A stretch of 64,000 nucleotides of DNA, taken from the NCBI GenBank assembly GCA_964544885.1, contig CAZJDX010000007.1, positions 54,698 to 118,697 of the forward strand, given 5' to 3'. Shown one piece after another: positions 1 to 8,995 of this stretch. The stretch is from QQVM01 sp964544885 (lineage in GTDB: Bacteria > Bacteroidota > Bacteroidia > AKYH767-A > 2013-40CM-41-45). The translations under genes and the position numbers were made by a program. Position 1 is the stretch's first letter. Every line of letters starts with the position of its first letter. The notes under the pieces were generated by a model. It saw nothing but the letters and a program-made list of their open reading frames with translations, was not told the origin of the DNA and made no database searches.

Positions 1-1008
1 AATGTGAATATATTCTCCGGGGAAAAGTCCTGCCACTTCCTTAAGTACATCAGCAAGAAATGAAAATGTCTCTTCTTTGTTGCAGAATACATCCTGGAAA
101 ATTCCCCATTTCTGAGAAACTTCAAAGGGACCACCTGTACAGGAAAATTCCGGATAAGCCGCCAGCGCAGCCAGTGCATGTCCCGGCATTTCTATTTCCG
201 GCACTATGCTAACATATCTCTCAGCTGCATAAGAAACAATTTCCCTGATCTGGTCCTGCGTATAAAATCCACCATAAGGCAGGGAGTCGTAACGTTGAGG
301 AACGCTTCCCAGATGTCCGATGAGCGTCCCTTTTCTAAATGAACCTGTCTCTGTTAGTCCGGGGTACTTTAAAATTTCAATTCTCCAACCCTGGTCATCG
401 GTGAGATGCCAGTGAAAGGTATTCATCTTGTAAGAAGCAATGTGATCGATATACTTTTTAATGAACTCAACAGAATAAAAATGCCGGCTTACATCAAGAT
501 GCATTCCTCTCCAGCTGAACCGGGGATAATCTTTTATTGTGATGGAAGGGATGATGAGTTTAGCTGATTTGCCGGGAGGCATAAGCTGAATGAGGGATTG
601 AATTCCATAGAAGGCGCCGGGGCCGGGGCCGCTCACGATTTCAATTCCTGAAGAATGAACTTTCAAACTATACTGATCTTTCCGGAAATTATCAGCAACG
701 GAACTTTTTTGAATGTGGATTGCTCCGTTATGCTGCTTTTTTGACGGCGAAACCTTGAGGGTGAATCCATAATATTGGCTGATGTAAGCATTCAGATGTT
801 CTGCGTCTTCCCTCGCCCCCTCCCCGGAAACCAGTAATGGTGTTTCAGGTGTAAGCACAAATGTTCCCTCTGCCAACTCCGACTGTACAGGTTTAGGTAT
901 AAGAGGGAGAAAATCGATAAGTGATTGAGAACCCGCCGTCATGTTAAAAGCAGAAACGAGGTAAGTGAAAATTAATAAATGTAATTTAGTTTTTCTTTTC
1001 GTCATCAT
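1..1008 (-). CDS. Beta-N-acetylhexosaminidase, GH20 (3' part missing)
   Basis: This is an exo-acting glycosidase that removes terminal N-acetylhexosamine from chitin oligomers, peptidoglycan fragments or glycans. The first 336 codons are present and the gene runs off the left edge. A hydrophobic N-terminus (about residues 8-25) suggests export. An early IPKP (residues 37-40) begins the GH20b-type N-terminal domain. The catalytic barrel starts with RGMHLDVSRHF, followed by HWHLTDDQGWR (about 198-208) and VPEIEMPGHA (about 268-277), all typical of GH20. The catalytic Asp-Glu pair would lie in the missing part. Two consecutive ATGs (1008 and 1005) could start it. The family call is secure; the natural substrate is not known. 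Confidence 0.9.
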   Translation of the reverse strand, partial: MMTKRKTKLHLLIFTYLVSAFNMTAGSQSLIDFLPLIPKPVQSELAEGTFVLTPETPLLVSGEGAREDAEHLNAYISQYYGFTLKVSPSKKQHNGAIHIQKSSVADNFRKDQYSLKVHSSGIEIVSGPGPGAFYGIQSLIQLMPPGKSAKLIIPSITIKDYPRFSWRGMHLDVSRHFYSVEFIKKYIDHIASYKMNTFHWHLTDDQGWRIEILKYPGLTETGSFRKGTLIGHLGSVPQRYDSLPYGGFYTQDQIREIVSYAAERYVSIVPEIEMPGHALAALAAYPEFSCTGGPFEVSQKWGIFQDVFCNKEETFSFLADVLKEVAGLFPGEYIHI

Positions 1009-1215
1009 TTTTGTTTGAATACCTGAAGCAAGATAAGGAATTCAGAAATTCAAGTGATATTCTCACTATCGAAACCGTAGCAACAGGAAATTAATCCCAA
1101 TTTCGTCAGTATCAATTACCGAATCAAGCGATACAGCCGGACTATAAAAACCGTCTTGTTTCATGAATGCAATCAGATTTTCTTAAAGGTCATCTCTAAA
1201 ATTCATGGGTTGAAA

Positions 1216-1248
1216 TTTGCATGTCATGTAATATTTTCTTAAACTTTG
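1216..1248 (+). promoter_or_regulatory. Bacteroidota promoter for the DoxX gene
   Basis: TTTG at 1216-1219 is followed, after 20 bases, by TAAACTTTG at 1240-1248, one base longer than the TAnnTTTG consensus. Transcription would start near 1255, 20-odd bases before the ATG at 1278. This argues against the upstream ATG at 1221. Confidence 0.45.
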
Positions 1249-1277
1249 TACTAACCATAACCCTAAAAATAAAGGTC

Positions 1278-1715
1278 ATGAATCTCATTCAAAAAATCGA
1301 AGCATGGGGTGATACTCATCAGACCAAATGGTTCTCGCTTATCCGGGTTCTGTTGGGAATGATCATCCTGTTCAAAGGCATCAATTTTATTCAAAATACT
1401 GATGCTATCTCTGAAATGATCTCTAAAAGCGCAGTATCCCTTTACGCTGTAGGCCTTGCCCACCTTGTAGCTTTGGCGCATTTAATGGGTGGCATTCTCA
1501 TCATCATCGGTCTTCTTACAAGAGTAGCCGTCTTGTTCCAGATACCAATCCTGATCGGCGCGGTACTTTTTATCAATGCGCAACGAGGATTCTTTTCGAT
1601 GGAGAGCGAACTTGGATTATCCCTGCTGGTGCTTGGACTGCTGTTCTTTTTTCTGATTTTCGGATCAGGCGCCTATTCAGCGGATGAATTCATGCGAAAG
1701 CATAAAAACACCTGA
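1278..1715 (+). CDS. DoxX family membrane protein
   Basis: This is a 145-residue integral inner-membrane protein of the DoxX family, with four hydrophobic segments (about residues 18-36, 50-70, 76-96 and 108-130). DoxX proteins are often linked to redox or sulfur chemistry, but the biochemical role of most members, including this one, is unknown. The frame stays open upstream to an ATG at 1221, but that codon lies inside the promoter-like sequence, and the family N-terminus fits MNLIQKIEAW at 1278. It stands alone, between a divergently oriented hexosaminidase and a convergent cold-shock gene. Confidence 0.8.
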   Translation: MNLIQKIEAWGDTHQTKWFSLIRVLLGMIILFKGINFIQNTDAISEMISKSAVSLYAVGLAHLVALAHLMGGILIIIGLLTRVAVLFQIPILIGAVLFINAQRGFFSMESELGLSLLVLGLLFFFLIFGSGAYSADEFMRKHKNT

Positions 1716-1731
1716 GAGCAAAGGTTCAGGC

Positions 1732-1757
1732 AAAAAAAAGGGAACCCCCGGGCTCCC
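1732..1757 (-). terminator. Rho-independent terminator of the cold-shock gene
   Basis: On the minus strand GGGAGCC-CGGG-GGTTCCC forms a 7-bp stem (one G-T pair) followed directly by a run of T. It lies just past the cold-shock gene's stop and just beyond the convergent DoxX stop. Confidence 0.8.
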
Positions 1758-1782
1758 TGACCATTTTCCTATAAGGAAGATT

Positions 1783-1977
1783 TTACTGTGTCTTTTTTAC
1801 ATTCACAGCATTCTGTCCTTTTTTCCCATCAATGATTTCGAATTCAACGAGGTCATTTTCTCGTATTTTGTCGATTAGTCCACTGTGATGCACAAACACT
1901 TCGGACTGATCCTCATCAACTACAATAAATCCGTAACCTTTGGATTCATTAAAGAATTTTACTTTACCGGTTTTCAT
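1783..1977 (-). CDS. Cold-shock domain protein, CspA family
   Basis: This is a 64-residue single-domain nucleic-acid chaperone that binds single-stranded RNA or DNA and melts mRNA structure. Both RNA-binding motifs are present: RNP1-like KGYGFI (about residues 13-18) and RNP2-like VFVHHS (about 27-32), inside the five-stranded OB-fold pattern that opens with GKVKFFNESKGYGFI. The length is usual for the family. It has its own terminator and seems monocistronic. The sequence does not show whether it is induced by cold or expressed constitutively. Confidence 0.93.
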   Translation of the reverse strand: MKTGKVKFFNESKGYGFIVVDEDQSEVFVHHSGLIDKIRENDLVEFEIIDGKKGQNAVNVKKTQ

Positions 1978-2103
1978 CGGGCAATAATTTGGTCACAAAG
2001 AACAAAGGCACCCGCACCACTCTGACTTTGTGAATAATTAATTTGGTTTATGCGAGTGAGAAATTATTCCAAAGGTAATAATCTGTCTGATCTGTGCAAA
2101 TAT

Positions 2104-2553
2104 TCAGGAACTGGAAAGCAATTCCTTAACAATTGCAGAAACTGTTTTATTGTCCGCTTTCCCGGCAAAATGTTTACTTGCCGCGCCCATGACCTTACCC
2201 ATATCCTGCGGACCCGGACTGCCCATTCCGGCTACTAATTCCCTGACTTGCTTTTTTATCTCTTCTTCAGAGAGCATTACGGGTAGGAATTTTTCGATAA
2301 TGCCGATCTCCTCCAGTTCCGGTGCAGCCAGATCAGGCCGGTTCTGGCTCTGGTAGATCTCAACAGATTCCCTTCTTTGCTTTACCAGTTTCTGCAGCAT
2401 TTTGATTTCATCTTCCGCTTTCATCGCTGAAATTCCCGAAGTCTTTGCCAGGAGGATAGCCTGCTTTATGGCTCTCAGGCCTCTTACCGCTGCCTCATTT
2501 TTTGAAAGCATGGCTTGCTTCAATTCCTGGTTGATTTGTTCTTCAAGTGTCAT
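2104..2553 (-). CDS. GatB/YqeY domain protein
   Basis: This is a 149-residue all-helical protein of the YqeY family, related to the tail domain of the GatB amidotransferase subunit. The cellular role of stand-alone YqeY is unsettled; a tRNA-related function is inferred from the shared domain. Start MTLEEQINQELKQAML at 2553 gives the usual family length (about 150 residues). The frame is also open to 2592, but the extra residues lie in a leader that forms a hairpin. Motifs include RGLRAIKQAIL and the C-terminal GKADNKTVSAIVKELL. It sits downstream of ftsZ but behind a terminator, with its own promoter. Confidence 0.88.
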   Translation of the reverse strand: MTLEEQINQELKQAMLSKNEAAVRGLRAIKQAILLAKTSGISAMKAEDEIKMLQKLVKQRRESVEIYQSQNRPDLAAPELEEIGIIEKFLPVMLSEEEIKKQVRELVAGMGSPGPQDMGKVMGAASKHFAGKADNKTVSAIVKELLSSS

Positions 2554-2569
2554 AAATATTTTGTTCTGG

Positions 2570-2591
2570 TGCATATCTGAAGGGATATGCA
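2570..2591 (-). promoter_or_regulatory. Perfect hairpin in the yqeY leader
   Basis: TGCATATC and GATATGCA form a perfect 8-bp inverted repeat with a 6-base loop, between the predicted transcription start (about 2602) and the start codon (2553). No T-run follows, so it is not an ordinary terminator. Confidence 0.5.
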
Positions 2592-2608
2592 TTGGTGATT
2601 AATCTCAA

Positions 2609-2616
2609 CAAAGATA
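2609..2616 (-). promoter_or_regulatory. -7 element (TATCTTTG) for the yqeY gene
   Basis: A perfect TAnnTTTG match on the minus strand, about 56 bases upstream of the chosen start codon. It lies between the ftsZ terminator and the gene, as expected for an independent promoter. Confidence 0.55.
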
Positions 2617-2655
2617 AAAATTGATTTTAAATGCACGGGGAAGACCTGCCTCCAT

Positions 2656-2685
2656 AAAAAAGTATAGCCTCCGTTAAGAGGCTAC
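2656..2685 (-). terminator. Rho-independent terminator of the dcw cluster
   Basis: On the minus strand TAGCCTC-TTAACG-GAGGCTA is a perfect 7-bp stem with a 6-base loop, followed by TACTTTTTTAT. It lies about 70 bases past the ftsZ stop and should end the long division/cell-wall transcript. Confidence 0.8.
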
Positions 2686-2752
2686 ACCGAAAAAGAAACG
2701 TAACATGAAAACACACTATTCATTTGAGTCCCGGCGGAGAGCCGGAACATCT

Positions 2753-4282
2753 TCAATCTACATTATCATGAAGAAAGGAATTATTAGGCCTGATCTCCGT
2801 TTTTTTTTCGTCTTCAGACGCCAGGGTATAACGGGAGACTGTCGATTCACTCGAATGTGGCACATTGGCCAGTTTAACATTCCTTCTTTTATATGCCGGC
2901 TCTTTTTCCATATCCGCAAGGTTAGTTGCACTATTAAGCCGGTAACTTAATGATTTCAGTCTGGCGATCCTGTCACGTGTTTTACGAAACTGATCTTCTT
3001 CCTGCTCATCCAGCGTATGTTCATGCAAATCATAAATAACGGGAGAAGAAGCTTCCTGTCCGGAAGAAGAGGACTTATCAGCCCCAGCGTTTATATCTTC
3101 TGACTTTTCCCTGGCAGCAGCGCCAACATTGAACTCAAAGGTTCTGTCAGGTTCGGGCTGTACTTTTTCCTCTTCCTTTTTTATAAGTACTGGTTCAAAT
3201 AACTCAGGTTCTTTGGTTGTTTTCTTTGCCTGAGGCTTCACCTCATCTGACGGCTCATCCACACCAAGTACCCTTACCGTTTTCTGGCCGCGACTTATCT
3301 TCTCCTTCTCCTGTCCCTGCTCTTCGCGGGTTTTGAAACCTGTGGCAATGATGGTGACGCTGATCTTATCACCCAGCGTTTCATCGTGACAGTTACCCCA
3401 AATGATATCGGCTGTGAGACCTGCCTGATCCTGAATATAGTCTGTGATCTCACCGATCTCATCCATTGTAACTTCAAGGTCACCGGAAGCTATATTCATA
3501 AGTATATACCGGGCTCCTTTTATGTTATCATCATTCAACAAAGGAGACGAAAGCGCTTTTTCCACTGCCACTATTGCACGGTTCTCGCCTTCCGCGGTAG
3601 ATGATCCCATGATCGCGTTGCCACTGTTCTGAACAGCAGTCTTGACATCTTCAAAGTCAACGTTGATATAACCGGTGACTGTAATGATTTCGGCTATCCC
3701 TTTTGCTGCGGTTGTCAGAATATCATCTGCATTGGAGAATGCTGCAGACAATTTCAGGTTACCGAACATTTCCCGAAGTTTTTCATTGCGGATGATGAGA
3801 ATGGTATCTACGCTGTTCTTCAGCGCTTCGATGCCTTCATCCGCCTGCTGCTTTCTCTTCTTTCCTTCAAAGTCAAACGGGATTGTGACAATTCCGACAG
3901 TGAGAATACCCATTTCTTTGGCAGCCTGCGCGATAATGGGAGCTGCTCCGGTACCGGTGCCGCCACCCATACCTGCTGTAATGAATACCATTCTTGTATT
4001 CTCAAGCAGTACCTTTCGAATGTCTTCAATGGTTTCGATAGCGGCGTTTCTGCCAACCTCCGGAATGGAACCGGCTCCGCGTCCTTCTGTAAGACTCGCA
4101 CCTAACTGAACCTTTGTAGGAACGGGAGAAACTTCCAATGCCTGTGCATCTGTATTACAGACCACAAACTCTACCCCTTTAATACCCTGACGGTACATAT
4201 GATTAACAGCATTGCTGCCGCCTCCGCCAACTCCAATCACCTTAATGATGGATGACTTGTCTTTTAAAAGATCGAATTCCAT
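2753..4282 (-). CDS. ftsZ: Cell division protein FtsZ
   Basis: This is the tubulin-like GTPase that polymerises into the Z-ring at midcell and recruits the divisome. The N-terminal GTPase domain (about residues 10-320) contains GGGGSNAVNHM and the tubulin signature GGGTGTG (residues 106-112); a T7-loop sequence NVDFEDVKT follows at about 207. At 509 residues it is much longer than the E. coli protein (about 383). The excess is a charged, low-complexity linker (about 320-490) ending in the short conserved tail NNSFLHDNVD, the likely docking peptide for FtsA. It is the last gene of the cluster, 42 bases after ftsA, and is followed by a terminator. Confidence 0.97.
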   Translation of the reverse strand: MEFDLLKDKSSIIKVIGVGGGGSNAVNHMYRQGIKGVEFVVCNTDAQALEVSPVPTKVQLGASLTEGRGAGSIPEVGRNAAIETIEDIRKVLLENTRMVFITAGMGGGTGTGAAPIIAQAAKEMGILTVGIVTIPFDFEGKKRKQQADEGIEALKNSVDTILIIRNEKLREMFGNLKLSAAFSNADDILTTAAKGIAEIITVTGYINVDFEDVKTAVQNSGNAIMGSSTAEGENRAIVAVEKALSSPLLNDDNIKGARYILMNIASGDLEVTMDEIGEITDYIQDQAGLTADIIWGNCHDETLGDKISVTIIATGFKTREEQGQEKEKISRGQKTVRVLGVDEPSDEVKPQAKKTTKEPELFEPVLIKKEEEKVQPEPDRTFEFNVGAAAREKSEDINAGADKSSSSGQEASSPVIYDLHEHTLDEQEEDQFRKTRDRIARLKSLSYRLNSATNLADMEKEPAYKRRNVKLANVPHSSESTVSRYTLASEDEKKTEIRPNNSFLHDNVD

Positions 4283-4324
4283 GAATTTTATGTTTTATGT
4301 TACGTTTTCTCTGAATTGCCACTA

Positions 4325-5611
4325 CTACTTAAGTTCTGTATCCTGATCATCTTCTCTCAGGTAATCCATAATCTTGTCGAAAAACGATTTCGAGTAGGTT
4401 TCCTTTCTCTCTTTTCCCTTCTGATCCTGTCTTTCAGTCATCGCTTCCTTGCTTTTCTTTTCAAGTTCCTGGAACCCCTTAATAACCAACCCGACACCTG
4501 TCGCATACATTGGACTTTTAAGATCATCTGATCCTTTGGCAAGGTGTTCATTCGGATATCCGATACGTGTATCCATTCCGGTGATGAATTCAACGAGTTG
4601 CACAATATGACGCAATTGGGCTCCACCTCCTGTGATCACTATTCCTGCGATCAGCTTTTTCTCATAGCCTGAATTCCTGATTTCGTAATAAACGTTTTCG
4701 ATGATCTCTTCCATTCTTGCCTGAATTATACTTGCAAGATTGCGAACGGATATTTCTTTGGGTTCCCTTCCTCTTAAGCCGGGAATGGCAACAATTTCAT
4801 TCTCCTGGTTTTGACTCGCCAATGCCGAACCAAATTTTATTTTGAGTAATTCCGCATGACTGCGGATTATCGTACAGCCTTCCTTAATATCATCAGTGAT
4901 CACGTTTCCTCCGAAGGGAATGACTGCCGTGTGCCGTATAACACCATCCTGAAAGATCGCAATGTCGGTAGTCCCTCCTCCAATGTCTACCAGCACTACC
5001 CCGGCTTCCTTTTCTTCCTCAGTCAGGACAGCATCGGAAGATGCCAGTGGTTCCATGAACAAGCCTTGCGTGGTAAGTCCGGCACGCTTCACACATTTGT
5101 AAATATTTTTGGCCGCCGTGATCTGTCCGGTAATGATATGGCAATTTGCCTCTAAACGGATTCCGGACATGCCGATAGGGTTCTTGATGCCCTGTTCATT
5201 GTCAACGATGAATTCCTGTGGAATCACGTGAATAATCTCTTCACCCGGTGGCATGGCCAGTCTGTACATATCCTCCACAATCGCGTCAATATCCTTCTGA
5301 CCGATCTCGTCGTCAAGTGTAGTTCTTGTACGCATGCCACGATGCTGGAGACTTTTGATATGCTGTCCGGCAATCCCAACATACACGGAATTGATATCAA
5401 CCTCGGACTTATCTGAAGCTTCCTTAACAGAGGAAGTAATCGATTCAATGGTATTTACAATGTTGACCACCACACCGCGTGCAACGCCAAGGGATTCTGT
5501 TTTACCCCAACCCAGAATATCTATCTTGCCGAATTCATTCTTCCGTCCGACGATTGTGCAGATTTTTGTGGTCCCGATATCCAGACCTACAATGATGTCG
5601 TTATTTTCCAT
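4325..5611 (-). CDS. ftsA: Cell division protein FtsA
   Basis: This is an actin-like ATPase that tethers FtsZ filaments to the inner membrane. Phosphate-binding motifs are DIGTTK (residues 11-16) and DIGGGTTD (209-216); ITGGGAQL near residue 325 completes the actin-type nucleotide pocket. The inserted 1C-type domain lies at about 85-165. The C-terminus SFFDKIMDYLRED is an amphipathic helix of the kind used as a membrane anchor, preceded by a charged linker. It starts one base after the ftsQ stop and precedes ftsZ, the standard order. Confidence 0.96.
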   Translation of the reverse strand: MENNDIIVGLDIGTTKICTIVGRKNEFGKIDILGWGKTESLGVARGVVVNIVNTIESITSSVKEASDKSEVDINSVYVGIAGQHIKSLQHRGMRTRTTLDDEIGQKDIDAIVEDMYRLAMPPGEEIIHVIPQEFIVDNEQGIKNPIGMSGIRLEANCHIITGQITAAKNIYKCVKRAGLTTQGLFMEPLASSDAVLTEEEKEAGVVLVDIGGGTTDIAIFQDGVIRHTAVIPFGGNVITDDIKEGCTIIRSHAELLKIKFGSALASQNQENEIVAIPGLRGREPKEISVRNLASIIQARMEEIIENVYYEIRNSGYEKKLIAGIVITGGGAQLRHIVQLVEFITGMDTRIGYPNEHLAKGSDDLKSPMYATGVGLVIKGFQELEKKSKEAMTERQDQKGKERKETYSKSFFDKIMDYLREDDQDTELK

Positions 5612-5612
5612 A

Positions 5613-6425
5613 TTATCTTTTGGTGCAAACCACCTGGTCTTTAAATTTCAGATTAATTGTTTTGTATTTATCCCAGCCTGTTTTGCTGAGTCCTTTGGTA
5701 TAAAAAAGGTAAAGTCTGTCGAATTTGCCTGTGAGATCCTGCGCGTCCCCGAAGATGATCGTTTGCATTCCGACACGTGGTATCAGTTCAAGATCACCCT
5801 TTTCATTAACGTAGATCTGTTCTATCTGCGATGTCCAGAAATCATGCTGAGCCACAAAATGTGCAACTTCAAATACATCTCCGATCACACTGCGTATCGT
5901 ATCCGAAACGGAAGATTGCGCTGAAGTACGTGACCTGACAGACTGGTCAGACTCGCGGTTAAAAATATATCCGTTAGCTACCGGCACCCTGGCTGTGAAT
6001 TTTTCTGAAAGTGGCATAAAATTCCCCTGGTCATCAATATAAAAACTCTCCTGATTGAAGTTTACTACACGTACCACCGGACGGCGTTGCAGAACTTCAA
6101 TATTGAGCTTTCCATCAATGGATGAAAATACTTCTGCATCAGAGACAAATGGGTTATTATCAATGATTTTTTCCAACATAGAGATGTTAATAGAACTTAA
6201 CTTTTTACCTACGGGATCGCCAATCTTGTTATGAACAATGATTCTGACATCGCCGGGTTCTACGAAGGACAGCTCAAGCGTATCCTTTATGGAGATCATC
6301 ATCTCATCACATAACATACGGTGCTGCCTTGAATCCGCAAAGCCGACCGATACTATGAATGCAATGGCAATCAGGACTTTTAATGCGACCTTGCCGGTCC
6401 GGTTCCAGTTCACTTTATTTATCAT
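5613..6425 (-). CDS. ftsQ: Cell division protein FtsQ
   Basis: This is a bitopic division protein (270 residues) that links the cytoplasmic ring to the periplasmic septal wall synthases. A short basic N-terminus is followed by one membrane segment (about residues 14-30, KVLIAIAFIVSVGF) and a periplasmic POTRA-like region (about 60-120, with VEVLQRRPVVRVVNF-type sequence). FtsQ sequences diverge strongly, so the call rests on this topology and on its place between murC and ftsA. Its start overlaps the murC end by 11 bases, suggesting coupled translation. Confidence 0.88.
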   Translation of the reverse strand: MINKVNWNRTGKVALKVLIAIAFIVSVGFADSRQHRMLCDEMMISIKDTLELSFVEPGDVRIIVHNKIGDPVGKKLSSINISMLEKIIDNNPFVSDAEVFSSIDGKLNIEVLQRRPVVRVVNFNQESFYIDDQGNFMPLSEKFTARVPVANGYIFNRESDQSVRSRTSAQSSVSDTIRSVIGDVFEVAHFVAQHDFWTSQIEQIYVNEKGDLELIPRVGMQTIIFGDAQDLTGKFDRLYLFYTKGLSKTGWDKYKTINLKFKDQVVCTKR

Positions 6426-7830
6426 CGTCTATGGATTGAAAATGTGTTGACATAAGACGCTTCCGTATGGGTTCAACCAACTGATCAATATCACCGGCAC
6501 CGAGGGTTAAAAGGACATCAAACTCCTTAAGTTCCAGCAGTCCCAGTACTTTGTCCTTTGTACAAAGTGTCGACTTTATGTTTTTAATCTTTTCACTGAT
6601 CATAGATGAGTCTACACCGGGAATCGGCATCTCACGTGCAGGATAAATGTCCAGCAGTATCAGTTCATCCAGCAAACCGAGGCTTTGAACGAATCCCTCG
6701 GCAAAATCCCTTGTCCGGCTGAATAAATGCGGCTGAAAGATTCCCAGGATCTTTTTACCCGGATACAACTCTCTGACCGAAGAAATACAGGCTCGTAACT
6801 CTTCAGGATGATGGGCATAATCATCGATGAATACCAGCCTGTCTGACTGTATCTGTATGTCAAACCGTCTGCGAACTCCTGTATAGCTTTTCAGGCCTTC
6901 CCTTATCATTCTCTCATCAAGTCCGAGGGCCAGGACTACCGTAATAGCGGCAATTGCATTTTCCACATTATGCAGTCCGGGCAGATTTGAATACAGGTCA
7001 CTGATTGTACGCGCCTTATCAACATAATCAAAATGATACCTGTGTTCCTTTATATTAACACCTTGTCCATTGCAATCACCACTTCCGGTGATAGAATACT
7101 TTCTATGATCCAACTTAAGATCACTCAGTGGCAAACCTTCCCTGAAGATAAGCACACCTCCGTCTTTGAGTTTTGAAGCAAAGAGTCTGTAAGACTCTTC
7201 CATATATTTTTTATCTCCGTAAATATCAAGATGATCAGGATCCATAGAGGTGATCACTGAAATATCGGGCGACAAAGTGAGAAATGACCGGTCGTATTCA
7301 TCCGCTTCCACCACCACGATCGCGGGATCCCTTTCAGGATCTCCCGGTAAATAGTTACTGTTATAATTCTTCGTAATACCTCCTAAAAATGCGGTGCAAT
7401 TTTTTCCCGCGAAGGTCAGCATATGGGCAATCATGGAAGAAGTAGTGGTTTTACCATGTGTTCCGGCAACAGCGACGGTGAATGAATCGCGGGTAATCAT
7501 GCCCAGTACTTCCGATCGTTTCAAAACCGGAATGCCCTGTTCCCGGAAATAATTCAGACCACGATGAGTAGCCGGGATCGCCGGAGTATAAACCACCAGC
7601 AGATTATCCTCTTTAACGTTGCGCCTGAGAAAATCTGATGGGATTGCCTGAGGATCGTCACTGAAGCTGACCAACATACCATCCCTGATGAGTTCATCCG
7701 TCAGCGCGGTGGAAGTTTTATCATACCCGGCCACTATCTTACCGAGCGACATGAAATACCTGGCAAGTGCAGACATTCCTATGCCGCCGATCCCTATGAA
7801 ATAAACATGTGTTATCCTGCTTGTCTCCAA
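6415..7830 (-). CDS. murC: UDP-N-acetylmuramate-L-alanine ligase
   Basis: This cytoplasmic ligase adds the first amino acid, L-alanine, to UDP-MurNAc using ATP. It has the three Mur-ligase domains: a Rossmann-type N-terminal domain with GIGGIGMSALA (about residues 13-23), an ATPase domain with P-loop GTHGKTTT (123-130) and VVEADEYDRSFL, and a C-terminal domain with DDYAHHPEEL. The 471-residue length is normal. It follows murG and overlaps ftsQ. Confidence 0.97.
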   Translation of the reverse strand: METSRITHVYFIGIGGIGMSALARYFMSLGKIVAGYDKTSTALTDELIRDGMLVSFSDDPQAIPSDFLRRNVKEDNLLVVYTPAIPATHRGLNYFREQGIPVLKRSEVLGMITRDSFTVAVAGTHGKTTTSSMIAHMLTFAGKNCTAFLGGITKNYNSNYLPGDPERDPAIVVVEADEYDRSFLTLSPDISVITSMDPDHLDIYGDKKYMEESYRLFASKLKDGGVLIFREGLPLSDLKLDHRKYSITGSGDCNGQGVNIKEHRYHFDYVDKARTISDLYSNLPGLHNVENAIAAITVVLALGLDERMIREGLKSYTGVRRRFDIQIQSDRLVFIDDYAHHPEELRACISSVRELYPGKKILGIFQPHLFSRTRDFAEGFVQSLGLLDELILLDIYPAREMPIPGVDSSMISEKIKNIKSTLCTKDKVLGLLELKEFDVLLTLGAGDIDQLVEPIRKRLMSTHFQSIDDDK

Positions 7831-7882
7831 TTCCGGTCAGGTATTAATCCCTTTACGATTTATATTTCCTAAAAAGTTCTTC

Positions 7883-8995
7883 TCATTTACCCGCCAATCT
7901 GAGGATTTCATTCGCGATCTTGCTATCTGCATCGCGGATTGCCAGTTTTTCTATCCCGCTTATAAGTTTGCTTCTCAAATCATCATCTGCTGCCAGTTCG
8001 ATGATCTTGTCTATAAGCAACCTGTCAACCTGTTCATCCCTTATCATTAAGGCTGCGTTCTTCTCTGTCAATGCCAATGCATTTTTCGTCTGATGATCCT
8101 CCGCCACATTGGGTGAAGGGATCAATATCACCGGTTTAGCCGCAATGGCAAGTTCTGAAATTGAACTGGCTCCGGCTCTGGACACGATCAGATCGGCGGC
8201 TGAATAAGCGAGATCCATCCTTGAAATAAATTCATGAACCTTTATCATTCCATCTGATTCTTTCTCAACGCCCTCAGCGGTTCGAATGAATTGTTTTCCG
8301 GTTTGCCAAATCACCTGCAATCCCGCATCACACAGTTCCTTCCACCCTGAGATTATACTCTTGTTAATGGTTCGCGCACCCAGGCTTCCACCGATAACAA
8401 GCAAGGTTCGCCGATGAGGATCCAGTCTGAACCATTTCAATGCCTCTTCTCTCAGCTCTTTTACCGACAGAATTTCTCTTCTGACCGGGTTTCCCGTCAG
8501 AACGATCTTATCCGCAGGAAAATACTTATCCATCCTGTCATAAGCGACACAGATCCTTTGTACTCTTTTACCCAGAATTTTATTTGTGATCCCGGCATAA
8601 GAATTCTGTTCCTGTATCAGCGACGGAATCTTCATCAGAGTGGCCATGAACAGTACAGGTCCGCTTGCGTAACCTCCGACACCAACAACTACGTCAGGCC
8701 TGAATTTCCTGATCACTGACCCTGCTTTCAACAAACTTGAGAACAGAAGAAATGGTACTTTAATATTTGAAAGAACTGAAGACCTGTTGAAGCCGGAGAT
8801 ATTTAATCCGATGATTTCATATCCCGCTGCAGGCACTTTTTCCATTTCCATTCTTCCCCTGGCGCCAACAAACAGGATCTTCGTATCCTGATTCATCGAC
8901 TTAAGAGCGCCGGCGACAGCCAACGCCGGGAAGATGTGGCCACCCGTTCCGCCACCACTGATGATCACCCGTATCTCAGGCGGTTGCGAGCTCAT
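7883..8995 (-). CDS. murG: Lipid II synthase MurG (GT28)
   Basis: This peripheral membrane glycosyltransferase moves GlcNAc from UDP-GlcNAc onto lipid I, giving lipid II. The glycine-rich lipid-pyrophosphate loop SGGGTGGH spans residues 13-20. The second Rossmann domain begins near GGSLGARTINKSI and carries VSRAGASSISELA, the UDP-sugar-binding region of the family. The 370-residue length is usual. The start overlaps the end of the upstream ftsW gene by 20 bases. Confidence 0.96.
   Translation of the reverse strand: MSSQPPEIRVIISGGGTGGHIFPALAVAGALKSMNQDTKILFVGARGRMEMEKVPAAGYEIIGLNISGFNRSSVLSNIKVPFLLFSSLLKAGSVIRKFRPDVVVGVGGYASGPVLFMATLMKIPSLIQEQNSYAGITNKILGKRVQRICVAYDRMDKYFPADKIVLTGNPVRREILSVKELREEALKWFRLDPHRRTLLVIGGSLGARTINKSIISGWKELCDAGLQVIWQTGKQFIRTAEGVEKESDGMIKVHEFISRMDLAYSAADLIVSRAGASSISELAIAAKPVILIPSPNVAEDHQTKNALALTEKNAALMIRDEQVDRLLIDKIIELAADDDLRSKLISGIEKLAIRDADSKIANEILRLAGK

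Noticed and set aside
1221..1277. Longer start for the DoxX protein
   Set aside because: The ATG at 1221 lies within the promoter-like sequence, and the extra residues do not fit the family.
5334..5924. 196-codon plus-strand open frame opposite ftsA and ftsQ
   Set aside because: It is the reverse reading of two well-identified genes and has no family.
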